Shown here piece by piece: positions 18,106 to 26,788 of a DNA stretch of 64,000 bases (its first letter is position 1; each line of letters starts with the position of its first letter). The stretch covers positions 1 through 64,000 of the forward strand of contig NZ_VLKN01000005.1 of assembly GCF_007830035.1 (NCBI RefSeq). Direction: 5' to 3'. This stretch comes from Luteimonas cucumeris (GTDB lineage Bacteria; Pseudomonadota; Gammaproteobacteria; Xanthomonadales; Xanthomonadaceae). A program made the position numbers and the translations under genes. Under the pieces are notes generated by a model. It saw only the letters and a program-made list of their open reading frames with translations. It was not told the origin of the DNA and searched no databases.

Positions 18106-18950
18106 TGGCTGCGCGCGACCTCCGCCATCTGGTCAGCGATGCGCCACGGGTGATGGTGGTCGATGGCTCGAAGCTGGTGCGCAAGCTGATCGGAGACGTG
18201 CTCGCGCGCGAACTGCCCGACACGCAGCTGGTCGCCTGCGATGGCCTGGCCAGCGCGCGCGCCGCGCTGGCCGATGGTCCGGTCGATCTGGTCACCACTG
18301 CGCTGGTGCTGCCCGACGGCAATGGCCTGGAAGTCGCTCGCGCGGTGCGTGCCGCCGGCCAGCAGGCCTACGTACCGGTGATCGTGGTGTCCGGCAACGC
18401 ACAGGAACATCTGGAGTCGCGCAGCTTCAACGAGGACATCACCGACTACTTCGACAAGTCGCTCGGTCACAGCGCGCTGGCCGCGTTCATCCGTGGCTAC
18501 GTGCAGCCGCAGCCGATCCCCGGCGCGCGCGTGCTGTACGTCGAGGACAGCAGGGTCGTGGCGCTGGCGACCAAGCGCATGCTCGAACACAGCGGCATGC
18601 AGGTGACGCATGCGCTCAGCGTCGAGGAAGCGCTGGACGTGCTGGCCGCGCAGCGCGAGCAGGACGGCTCGCCAGCGTTCGACCTGGTGTTGACCGACGT
18701 CTATCTGAAAGGCGAGATGGAAGGCGGCGACCTGCTCGCCCATATCCGCACCAAGCTGGGCTACGGCAAGCGACGCCTGCCGGTGCTGGTGATGACCGGC
18801 GACGCCAATGCCAAGAACCAGTCCGAACTGCTGCGCGCCGGCGCCAACGACCTGGTGATGAAGCCGATCGAGGAACGCCCGCTGGTGACCAAGGCATTGT
18901 TCCAGCTGCGCGTCTCGAAACTGCCCGAACAGCGCACGCTGGATGCCTGA
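18105..18950 (+). CDS. Tandem two-receiver response regulator, first receiver degenerate
   Basis: Soluble 281-residue protein made only of two CheY-like receiver domains, about residues 14-133 and 140-270. The second is complete: Glu147-Asp148, phosphoacceptor Asp198 in LVLTDVY and Lys253 in VMKPI. In the first, the acid pocket Asp20 and Lys118 are present but the phosphoacceptor position is Ala66 (DLVTTALVLPDG), so it probably cannot be phosphorylated. No output domain is present, so signalling by protein-protein contact is likely. It overlaps ftsX by one base, which suggests but does not prove a link to cell division. The cognate kinase is not nearby. Confidence 0.88.
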   Translation: MAARDLRHLVSDAPRVMVVDGSKLVRKLIGDVLARELPDTQLVACDGLASARAALADGPVDLVTTALVLPDGNGLEVARAVRAAGQQAYVPVIVVSGNAQEHLESRSFNEDITDYFDKSLGHSALAAFIRGYVQPQPIPGARVLYVEDSRVVALATKRMLEHSGMQVTHALSVEEALDVLAAQREQDGSPAFDLVLTDVYLKGEMEGGDLLAHIRTKLGYGKRRLPVLVMTGDANAKNQSELLRAGANDLVMKPIEERPLVTKALFQLRVSKLPEQRTLDA

Positions 18951-19057
18951 CCACAGTCCTGCCGTTTCCCTGTTCGTCATCCCGAGCAGAGCGAGGGGCA
19001 TGCTGTTTCCCGGACCGGCATGAAGCAGGTGCCTTGCTGCGTCCGGGGTGACGGGGA

Positions 19058-19768
19058 ATGTCGATGAGCGAAGACCGCATCAAACTGGAACCCTCGTGGC
19101 GGCACAAGGTCGGCGACTACCTGCTGCGCGACGACATGCACGCGCTGTCGAGCTTCCTGCGTGCGCGCAAGGCGGCCGGTGCGCGCATCTATCCGCCCGG
19201 TCCGCAGATCTTCGCCGCATTCGACGCCACGCCCTTCGACGACGTCGAAGTGGTGATCCTCGGCCAGGATCCGTACCACGGTCCCGGACAGGCGCACGGC
19301 CTGTGTTTCTCGGTGCTGCCCGGCGTGCCGGTGCCACCGTCGCTGGACAACATGTTCAAGGAAATCCAGCGCGACCTCGGCATCGCCCGTCCCGACCATG
19401 GCTGCCTGTTGCCGTGGGCGCAGCGCGGCGTGCTGCTGCTCAATGCCGTGCTGACGGTCGAGGAGGGCAAGCCGGGCGCGCATCAGGGCAAGGGCTGGGA
19501 AGGTTTCACCGACCACGTCGTCGACACGCTCAACCGCGAACGCGAGGGCCTGGTGTTCATGCTCTGGGGCAGCTATGCGCAGGCCAAGGGCAGGGTGATC
19601 GACACCGGCCGGCATCGCGTGTTGAAGACGACGCATCCGTCGCCGCTGTCGGCGTATCGCGGCTTCCTCGGCTGCGGCCATTTCTCCGCCGCCAACGACT
19701 ATCTGTCGCGTCGTGGCGCGAAACCGATCGACTGGTCATTGCCCAGGCGCAGCGAATTGCAGCTTTGA
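19058..19768 (+). CDS. ung: Uracil-DNA glycosylase
   Basis: Removes uracil from DNA in base-excision repair. Family 1 motifs are present: GQDPYHGPGQAHGLCFS with catalytic Asp71, VLLLNAVLTVEEGKPGAH, FMLWGSYAQ and HPSPLSAYRGFLGCGHFS with His193. The 236 residues match the family. A second ATG at 19064 (MSEDRIK) has a better spaced GGGGA and may be the true start. Single gene without operon partners. Confidence 0.95.
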   Translation: MSMSEDRIKLEPSWRHKVGDYLLRDDMHALSSFLRARKAAGARIYPPGPQIFAAFDATPFDDVEVVILGQDPYHGPGQAHGLCFSVLPGVPVPPSLDNMFKEIQRDLGIARPDHGCLLPWAQRGVLLLNAVLTVEEGKPGAHQGKGWEGFTDHVVDTLNREREGLVFMLWGSYAQAKGRVIDTGRHRVLKTTHPSPLSAYRGFLGCGHFSAANDYLSRRGAKPIDWSLPRRSELQL

Positions 19769-19789
19769 AGGGCTTCCTGCCGCATCACC

Positions 19790-19870
19790 GTAAGGCGCGA
19801 TAACCGAAGGGCATTGCGCCGCATGAGGTCCGGCGCATTGGCATCCGGCGTTGCGCGGCTGATGCGCCTG
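19790..19870. repeat. Diverged copy of palindromic repeat family C
   Basis: Contains AAGGGCATTGCGCCGCATG, CCGGCGCATTGGC and GGCTGATGCGCC, the same blocks as the copies at 51285-51374 and 57699-57786 but with more mismatches and a lost left end. Confidence 0.65.
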
Positions 19871-19875
19871 CGACT

Positions 19876-19963
19876 GGTAGCGTGCGCTGCGCGCACGATT
19901 GCCGCCTCATCAACGGCGGACGCCGCGCGATGGCAGGTCGTCGTGCGCATGGCGCACGCACCA
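19876..19963. repeat. Palindromic repeat family B, second copy
   Basis: Arms starting GTAGCGTGCGCTGCGCGCACG and ending CGTGCGCATGGCGCACGC match those at 8856-8910, with a longer centre of about 45 bases. Confidence 0.65.
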
Positions 19964-20054
19964 CGGTAGGCGGAACCGCCGAAGGCGATTCCGCCAACAA
20001 CGGCGTCGCAATGGCACGGCAGAATCCGCTCGCGGGTTCAGCCCTACGTACGTG

Positions 20055-21050
20055 TCAGCCTGCCTCCCACAACCTGCGTGCTTCCTCCGCGATCACGTCG
20101 GGCCGCTCTTCCGGCCAGAACAGCTTGCTGCCTTCGAGCCGGCGCACGCCGCGCGAGTTGCCGAACGCGCGATCCAGATGTTCGGCATCGCCCGGCGCGA
20201 AGATGGTGTCGCCCATGCCCCAGACGATCCGCGTCGGCATCGTGCTGCGTTTCAACGCCGGCGCGATCCCCACGAGCGGGTTGCGCTCGAGCGCGACCGC
20301 ATACGCGTGAGCCAGCGCCTTGCGCCGCGGCGTCGCCAGCAGCGGCGGGAAATAGGTGTCGATCGCCTCGTCGGTCGGATTGGCGGGATCGAGGTAGCAC
20401 ATGCCCCAGAAGCCTTCGGGCGAACGCGCCAGTGCGTGATCGGCATGCCAGGGCGCGATCCACTGGTCCAGCCATTTGCCCTGCTTCGATAGAGCGATCA
20501 CCGGCGCCATCGCCGCCGGTGGGCTGTTGATCTCGGTGTCGCAGTTGCTCAGCAGCAGCGTGCGCACGCGCTCGGGATGGCGCGCGACGAAGATCTGCGC
20601 GGCCTGGCCGCCGCTGTCGTTGGCGATGATATCGACGCTCGCGATCGACAACTGGTCGAGCAGCGCGACCAGCATCGCCACCTGGTCCTCCGGCGCCACG
20701 CCCTGGCCGTCAGCCACTTCCGTGTAACCGAGCCCCATGAAGTCAGGCGCGATGCAGCGCCGATACGGCGACAGGCGTTCGATCGCACCGCGCCACTGGA
20801 AGCCGTTGAGCGGGAAGCCGTGCAGGAACAACGCGACGTCGCCGTCGCCGCGATCGAGGTACGCGATCCTGCCGAAAGCGGTTCGCGCGAAACGGCGTGC
20901 CGCGTGGAAGGCCGCTGCGTCCAGCGTCCCACTCGCTCCTGCCGCTGTGGTCGCCGCCGCGTGGGTCGCGGCGTCAACCGCCGCCCATCCGGAGACCGCA
21001 CCCGCGACCAGCGAACCACCCACTACACCCATGAACTTCCTGCGATTCAT
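20055..21050 (-). CDS. Tat-exported alpha/beta hydrolase, dehalogenase-like, with altered triad
   Basis: Predicted periplasmic alpha/beta hydrolase of 331 residues. The ATG at 21050 is chosen because GGAGG lies just upstream and the product begins with a twin-arginine signal (MNRRKFMGVVGG). The oxyanion-region motif is LHGFPLNGFQWRG. The nucleophile elbow reads NDSGG, which places Asp145 at the nucleophile position, as in haloalkane and haloacetate dehalogenases. The usual C-terminal GxGHF with the catalytic His is replaced by GSKLFWPEERP, so the His appears to be missing. It may be a binding protein or use another base. It is divergent from an HTH regulator, its probable controller. Confidence 0.82.
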   Translation of the reverse strand: MNRRKFMGVVGGSLVAGAVSGWAAVDAATHAAATTAAGASGTLDAAAFHAARRFARTAFGRIAYLDRGDGDVALFLHGFPLNGFQWRGAIERLSPYRRCIAPDFMGLGYTEVADGQGVAPEDQVAMLVALLDQLSIASVDIIANDSGGQAAQIFVARHPERVRTLLLSNCDTEINSPPAAMAPVIALSKQGKWLDQWIAPWHADHALARSPEGFWGMCYLDPANPTDEAIDTYFPPLLATPRRKALAHAYAVALERNPLVGIAPALKRSTMPTRIVWGMGDTIFAPGDAEHLDRAFGNSRGVRRLEGSKLFWPEERPDVIAEEARRLWEAG

Positions 21051-21200
21051 CACGTCATCCTCCGGGAGTCGAGCCATCTGGCGGGCAGATGCTCGACCTC
21101 CGCCGTCATGCCGGCAATGACGTCGCAGGTCATGGATCGATGACCTCGCGGGTCATGGTGCCGGTGCAGGGGCGGCCGTAACATCGACGCGGGATCACCC

Positions 21201-22052
21201 ATGCCGAAGGCCCGTCGTTTGAACCGCACTCCCCCGCCCACGCCGGTCGCGCATGTTGGCGAACTGCTGCGCGAATGGCGCGCGGCGCGGCGCCTGAGCC
21301 AGCTCGACCTCGCCCTCGACGCGGGACTGTCGTCGCGGCATCTGAGCTATGTCGAAACCGGCAAGGCGCAACCCAGCCGCGAACTGGTCGCGCGCCTGGC
21401 CGACGTGCTGGAGATGCCGCTGCGCGAACGCAACGCGTTGCTGGTGGCCGCCGGTTACGCACCGCAGTACCGCGAGACCGGGCTGGCGGCGCCGGAAATG
21501 GCGCTGGTGCGGCGCGCGATCGAGTTCATCCTCGAACAGCAGGAGCCGTATCCGGCCTTCGTCCTCGACCGGCGCTGGGACGTGCTGATGGCCAATCGCG
21601 CCGCCGCGCGGGTCAACCGCTTCGTGCTCGGTGGGCGCGACAGCGCGCACGGGAACATGCTGCGGTGCTTCTTCGATCCCAATGACCTGCGCGCGGCCGT
21701 CGTCAACTGGGAGGAAGTCGCCGGCGACCTCGTCCGCCACCTGCATGGCGCGGTCACCGCGACGCCCACCGACGCGGCACTGCGCGCGCTGCTCGACGAA
21801 GTGCTGGCCTATCCCGGCGTGCCGGCACGCTGGCGTACGCGCGAACTCGGCGCGACGCCTTCGCCGCTGCTGACGGTGCGCTTCCGCAGGGACGCACGCG
21901 AGCTGGGCTTCTTTTCCACCTTCACCACGTTCGGCACGTCGCGCGACGTGACCCTCGACGAACTGCATATCGAATGCTGCTTCCCGATCGACGAGGCCAG
22001 CGCCGAGCTGTGCCAGTCACTGGCGCGCGAGGAAGCCGCCGTGGCGCGATGA
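21201..22052 (+). CDS. XRE-type HTH regulator with MmyB-like ligand domain
   Basis: Transcription factor of 283 residues. The N-terminal helix-turn-helix covers about residues 18-75 (LREWRAARRLSQLDLALDAG, SSRHLSYVETGKAQPSRELV). The rest matches the MmyB-like PAS-fold ligand-binding domain, with PAFVLDRRWDVLMANRAA and LTVRFRRDARELGFFSTFTTFGT. Members typically sit next to an oxidoreductase or hydrolase gene they regulate, as here with the divergent hydrolase at 20055-21050; the 150-base gap would hold both promoters. The ligand is unknown. Confidence 0.9.
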   Translation: MPKARRLNRTPPPTPVAHVGELLREWRAARRLSQLDLALDAGLSSRHLSYVETGKAQPSRELVARLADVLEMPLRERNALLVAAGYAPQYRETGLAAPEMALVRRAIEFILEQQEPYPAFVLDRRWDVLMANRAAARVNRFVLGGRDSAHGNMLRCFFDPNDLRAAVVNWEEVAGDLVRHLHGAVTATPTDAALRALLDEVLAYPGVPARWRTRELGATPSPLLTVRFRRDARELGFFSTFTTFGTSRDVTLDELHIECCFPIDEASAELCQSLAREEAAVAR

Positions 22053-22136
22053 GCGACGCCAAGCGGTCGCCTTGGGTGGGGCGACCCTGCGCGACAAATG
22101 GCTGGTCGGAGCGCGGCACTGAGAACGCCTGACGAG

Positions 22137-22517
22137 GGTAAAAAAGTGCGGGCCACGACGCTTCAGGCTGCTGCGTCGGGACAAAAAGCCTTGGCCTTGC
22201 CACTTCCAGCCGCGCCGCCGGGGCAAAAAGCCGCAGTCGAGGCGCCAGCGATCTCCGCCTCCGGTGCGAAAAGTGCCGATCACGCCGCTTCCGGCGCCTT
22301 CGTTGGCGCAAAAAGTCGCGGCCTCGGGGCTTCCAGCGCTTCCGTCGGAGCAAATAGCGGCGACAGGAGGGTTCGCGATCCCCTCTGCCGGCGTAAAAAG
22401 CCCCGACCGCGCCGCTTCCGGCGCCTCCGTCGGCGCAAAAAGCGCTCAGCCTTGAGGTTTCAGCCTCTCCGTCAGGGCAAAAAGCCCCGACGGCGGCGCT
22501 TGCAGCCCTCTAACCAG
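22137..22517. repeat. Nine-unit tandem array, 42-bp period, one A-tract per unit
   Basis: Nine degenerate units carry a GCAAAAAGC-like A-tract whose final G falls at 22146, 22188, 22230, 22273, 22315, 22357, 22400, 22442 and 22484. Spacings are therefore 42, 42, 43, 42, 42, 43, 42 and 42. The second half of most units resembles CGCTTCCRGCGCCTCCGTCGG. Two 43-base units shift the frame, so a single repeated protein is not encoded throughout. The array fills most of the 636-base gap between the HTH gene and rpoH and ends about 120 bases before the putative sigma-E promoter. Most units differ, so it is old or under constraint. Confidence 0.85.
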
Positions 22518-22637
22518 ACACCGGGCACCCTTCAGCAGTGCCCCCCCTTGCCTGATCCGCAAGCGGCCCCAGATCGGTTCCAGATGCTGCGGGGGAGCGG
22601 TTTCGACCTTGCCGGTGTTCCATCAGCGAAACACTGG

Positions 22638-22665
22638 GGAACTTCTGGCACCCTTAGCAGTCACA
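22638..22665 (+). promoter_or_regulatory. Sigma-E-like promoter of rpoH
   Basis: GGAACTT at 22638-22644, a 15-base spacer and GTCACA at 22660-22665 resemble the E. coli sigma-E consensus (GGAACTT-N15-GTCTAA). Control of rpoH by the envelope-stress sigma factor is known in E. coli; the parallel here is inference. Confidence 0.6.
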
Positions 22666-22678
22666 TATGGCCTGCTAA
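22654..22678. promoter_or_regulatory. 7-bp palindrome overlapping the rpoH promoter
   Basis: TTAGCAG (22654-22660) and CTGCTAA (22672-22678) are perfect inverted arms separated by 11 bases. They overlap the putative -10 and start region of rpoH, so an operator or a 5' mRNA hairpin are both possible. Confidence 0.45.
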
Positions 22679-22688
22679 ACTCGGATCC

Positions 22689-23564
<876 letters not shown>

Positions 23565-23616
23565 AGGCCTGGATTCGATAAGGCGCCCGACCCTCGATCA
23601 GCACGAAGTTCACATG

Positions 23617-23642
23617 ACGGCCCGGGAAACCGGGCCGTTCGT
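23617..23642 (+). terminator. Intrinsic terminator of rpoH
   Basis: ACGGCCCGG and CCGGGCCGT form a 9-bp stem with a GAAA tetraloop, followed by TTCGTTTG. It lies 52 bases after the rpoH stop. Confidence 0.85.
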
Positions 23643-23713
23643 TTGTGCAGGATGCGGATATCGCGACGTGGGCGTGGTCCTTAGCCTGTACGCATTCCAG
23701 CGAGGAGTGCGCC

Positions 23714-24181
23714 ATGGACTACATCGTCAGCGGTTTGCCCATCGAACCTTTTCAGTCGCTGTTCGGATTGGACGATGAGGCGTTGCGCGAGCGTGGCGCG
23801 GTGCGACAAGTAGCGGAGGCAAGCCACGGTTACCCCTGTCGCGTCAGCCTGCAGGATGCGGAGCCGGGTGAAACGCTGTTGCTGCTGCACTGGCGGCACC
23901 ACGACGTCGACACGCCGTACCGCGCCAGCGGGCCGATCTATGTACGCGAGGCCGCGCAGGCCATGGCGCGGGTACGCAATTCGGTTCCACCGCAGCAGCA
24001 GCGACGCCTGCTGTCGGTGCGCGCCTACGATCGCGAGGGCTGGATGCAGCAGGCCGAGGTGGTCGATGGGGCGGCACTGGAGCCGTTGATCGAACGGTAC
24101 TTCGACGACACGAGGATCGATTACCTGCATGTCCACAATGCGCGGCCGGGCTGCTATGCATGTCGCATCGATCGCGGCTGA
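23714..24181 (+). CDS. DUF1203 family protein
   Basis: Soluble 155-residue protein of the DUF1203 family, biochemical role unknown. Diagnostic blocks are GYPCRVSLQDAEPGE, LLHWRHHDVDTPYRASGPIYVRE and the C-terminal DYLHVHNARPGCYACRIDRG. Start ATG at 23714 has GAGGAG six bases upstream; an upstream start in the same frame lacks family sequence. It follows the rpoH terminator and is therefore an independent unit. Confidence 0.88.
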   Translation: MDYIVSGLPIEPFQSLFGLDDEALRERGAVRQVAEASHGYPCRVSLQDAEPGETLLLLHWRHHDVDTPYRASGPIYVREAAQAMARVRNSVPPQQQRRLLSVRAYDREGWMQQAEVVDGAALEPLIERYFDDTRIDYLHVHNARPGCYACRIDRG

Positions 24182-24338
24182 ACCCATCGCGGTGGATGCT
24201 TCGTACATCAACTTCTTCGTTTGGCTCCCCGTAGCTCGCCTGCTCGTCATCCCGGCGGAAGCCGGGATCCAGTGACTTGCTTGTTGATCGTTCTTGATCT
24301 TGGCGCGAATCACGGTCGCTGGCGCATGTCGGTAGACC

Positions 24339-24494
24339 GGAGGGCGGCGGCCATGGATGGCCGCCGTTTTCCGATGGAGGCAGGATGCCGACTCGGAAAA
24401 TCCCCGAGGACTGCAACGTGCAACGTTAGCTTTGATCGGGGGAAGGGCCTTCTCTTTGGTTACTTTCTCTTGGCCCCTTCAAGAGAAAGTGACC
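24339..24494. repeat. Inverted copy of interspersed repeat family A, with hairpin
   Basis: Reverse complement of the element at 1-121: the GGCGGCCATGGATGGCCGCC hairpin comes first, then TTTTCCGA, TCGGAAAATC, TTGATCGGGG and CCTTCTCTTT. It ends in a perfect 15-bp inverted repeat (24458-24472 with 24480-24494, GGTTACTTTCTCTTG arm). The whole 24182-24602 gap between the DUF1203 and NDH-2 genes also holds a GTCATCCCGGCGGAAGCCGG element near 24246 and a GGAACAAGCTCCGCTCTAC block near 24543; no gene is seen in it. Confidence 0.7.
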
Positions 24495-24602
24495 CGCACG
24501 CTCGGCGGGCGGAAGCTCTGCAGTTGCGACATAAAGAGCGGCGGAACAAGCTCCGCTCTACATAAAAGAGCCAGACCCAGCGTGGCGCTATGCAGCCATG
24601 CG

Positions 24603-25880
24603 CTACTCCGGCCGCTCCTCGTTGTTGAGAATGATCCGTGCCGCGCGCTGGTAGCTCCAGTACGCCCAGGTCCAGTTGAGCATCACCACCAGGCGGTTGC
24701 GGAAACCGATCAGGAAGAAGATGTGGGCGAGCAGCCAGAACCACCACGCGATTGCGCCGGACAATCCGAGCCGGCCGAAATGCACCACCGCTGCCATGCG
24801 GCCGATGGTGGCGAGATTGCCGTAGTCGCGATAACGGAACGGCGCGGTCGCGTGTCCTGTGATGCGTGCACGAATCGATGCAGCGGCATGGCGACCCATC
24901 TGCTTGGCTGCCGGCGCCACGCCGGGCACCGGCTTGCCGTCCTGCTGCAATGACGCCAGGTCACCGGCGACGAACACCTGCGGCAGGCCCGGCACGCTGA
25001 GGTCGGGCTGCACCAGTACGCGGCCGGCGCGATCCAGCGGCACGTGCAGCGAGCGCGCCAACGGCGAGGCTGCCACGCCTGCGGCCCACAGCACGGTGTG
25101 CGTGGCGATGCTTTCGTCGCCCAGCGTCACGCCGACGGCATCGATCCGCGTCACGGCCGACCCGGTACGCACTTCCACGCCGAGTTTCTGCAACTGCCGC
25201 AGCGCCTTCGTCGACAGCGTTTGCGGAAACGCCGACAGCACGCGCGGGCCGGCTTCCAGCAGCAGCACGCGCGCCTGCCGCGGATCGATGCGGCGGAATT
25301 CGCGTTTCAGGGTATGCCGCGCGATCTCCGCCAGCGTGCCGGCCAGTTCGACGCCGGTCGGGCCGCCGCCGACGATGGCGAAAGTCAGCAGCGCCCGGCG
25401 TTCGGCGTCGTCGTCGCTGGCTTCGGCGCGCTCGAACGCGGACAGGATCCGGCGCCGGATCAGCAGTGCGTCGTCGAGCGTCTTCAAACCCGGCGCGTAC
25501 CGTGCCCATTCGTCGTGCCCGAAATACGCGTGCGTGGCGCCGCTGGCGAGCAGCAGGAAGTCGTAACCGATGGCATCGCCGTCGTCGAGGTGCACCTCGC
25601 GCGTTTCCGTGTCGATGCCGGCGACGGTGCCCATCCGCACGGTGGCATTGCGCTGCCGGCGCAGGATGTGGCGCAGCGGCGCGGCGATGTCCGGCGCCGA
25701 CAGGCCCGCCGTCGCCACCTGGTACAGCAGCGGCTGGAACAGGTGGTGGTTGCTGCGGTCGACCACGGTGATGCGCACATCGTCGCGTGCCAGCGCGCGC
25801 GTCGCCCACAGCCCGGCGAAACCGCCGCCGATGACGACGATGTGCGGCCGCGTGTCGCCGGGTGAATGGTCCATGGGCAT
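24603..25880 (-). CDS. Type II NADH dehydrogenase (NDH-2), FAD oxidoreductase
   Basis: Single-subunit membrane-associated NADH:quinone oxidoreductase that feeds electrons to the respiratory chain without pumping protons. The 425-residue product has an N-terminal FAD-binding motif VVIGGGFAGLWATRAL, the LLYQVATAGLSAPDIA stretch typical of NDH-2, a second Rossmann motif FAIVGGGPTGVELAG for NADH, and FVAGDLAS. The C-terminus has a hydrophobic stretch (AIAWWFWLLAHIFFLIGFRNRLVVMLNW) for membrane attachment. Start at 25880 (MPMDHSP) or two codons later; upstream frame lacks similarity. It could supply the bd oxidase in this window with quinol. Confidence 0.92.
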   Translation of the reverse strand: MPMDHSPGDTRPHIVVIGGGFAGLWATRALARDDVRITVVDRSNHHLFQPLLYQVATAGLSAPDIAAPLRHILRRQRNATVRMGTVAGIDTETREVHLDDGDAIGYDFLLLASGATHAYFGHDEWARYAPGLKTLDDALLIRRRILSAFERAEASDDDAERRALLTFAIVGGGPTGVELAGTLAEIARHTLKREFRRIDPRQARVLLLEAGPRVLSAFPQTLSTKALRQLQKLGVEVRTGSAVTRIDAVGVTLGDESIATHTVLWAAGVAASPLARSLHVPLDRAGRVLVQPDLSVPGLPQVFVAGDLASLQQDGKPVPGVAPAAKQMGRHAAASIRARITGHATAPFRYRDYGNLATIGRMAAVVHFGRLGLSGAIAWWFWLLAHIFFLIGFRNRLVVMLNWTWAYWSYQRAARIILNNEERPE

Positions 25881-26000
25881 GCGCCTCGTCCGATTGCATC
25901 CGCTCCGATGGCACATTCTGCGCGTTGCCGGCGCCACCGTCATGCGCGTGCCGTACCGGTTGCGCTAGGCTGCGTCGTCGGTGGAAGCGAGGACCGGGAC

Positions 26001-26723
26001 ATGGCGGACAGCGAAAAGCGGATCGCGCTGCTGATCGATGCGGACAACGCGCCGGCGGCGAAGATCGACGTGATCCTCGCCGAAGTGGCGCGGCACGGCG
26101 TCGCCAACGTGCGGCGCGCCTACGGCAACTGGAAGAGCCAGCACCTCAACGGCTGGGAGAAGTGCCTGCATACCTACGCCATCCGTCCGATCCAGCAGTT
26201 CGCCTACAGCAGCGGCAAGAACGCGTCGGACATGGCGATGGTGATCGATGCGATGGACCTGCTGTACACCGGCAACCTGGACGGTTTCGCGATCGTGTCC
26301 AGCGATGCCGACTTCACCCCGCTGGTGATGCGGCTGCTGACCGACGGCGTCAAGGTCTACGGCTTCGGCGAGAAGAAAACGCCGGAACCGTTCGTCAACG
26401 CCTGCTCCATCTTCACCTACGTCGAAGCGCTCGGCGATAGTGGCGATACGCAGTCGGCCAAGACCACGCGGCCGCGCACGGCCAAACAACTCAGCGGCGA
26501 CACGCGTCTGGTGCAGATACTGCGCAATGCAGTCGAAAGCGCCAGTGGCGACGATGGCTGGTCGAAAATGGGCGCGGTCGGCACGCAGGTCGCCAACCAG
26601 GCCTCGCTGGATCCGCGCAATTATGGTTATCGCAAGCTGACCGACCTGGTCGAGGCGACCGGTCTGTTCGAGGTCAAGCGCCAGGAGCTGAGCGTGTGGG
26701 TGCGCGACAAGCGCAAGCGTTGA
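26001..26723 (+). CDS. NYN-domain ribonuclease-like protein with OST-HTH (LOTUS) domain
   Basis: The 240-residue product begins with a PIN-like NYN nuclease fold: acidic residues are seen in ALLIDADNAP, KNASDMAMVIDAMDLL and FAIVSSDADFTPL, matching the metal-binding carboxylates. Residues about 165-236 (LVQILRNAVESASGDDGWSKMGAVGTQ, DPRNYGYRKLTDLVEATGLFE) fit an OST-HTH/LOTUS RNA-binding domain. This two-domain layout suggests RNA cleavage or binding, but the substrate is unknown. ATG at 26001 follows GAGGA; the frame upstream lacks domain sequence. The following regulator gene starts 66 bases after its stop. Confidence 0.9.
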   Translation: MADSEKRIALLIDADNAPAAKIDVILAEVARHGVANVRRAYGNWKSQHLNGWEKCLHTYAIRPIQQFAYSSGKNASDMAMVIDAMDLLYTGNLDGFAIVSSDADFTPLVMRLLTDGVKVYGFGEKKTPEPFVNACSIFTYVEALGDSGDTQSAKTTRPRTAKQLSGDTRLVQILRNAVESASGDDGWSKMGAVGTQVANQASLDPRNYGYRKLTDLVEATGLFEVKRQELSVWVRDKRKR

Positions 26724-26788
26724 TCGTCGGGCGGATGCGCCACGTCATCCGCGTTAGACTCCCGCGCAGCGACACGGGGGAGGGAAGC

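Noticed and set aside
22137-22517. CRISPR array
   Set aside because: There is no exactly conserved repeat with unique spacers; both halves of the unit drift together. The same holds for 54492-54667. No cas gene is present.
22098-22688. N-terminal extension of rpoH through the 42-bp array
   Set aside because: The frame is open but has no sigma-factor sequence, and two 43-base units break the repeat frame; the promoter lies inside it.
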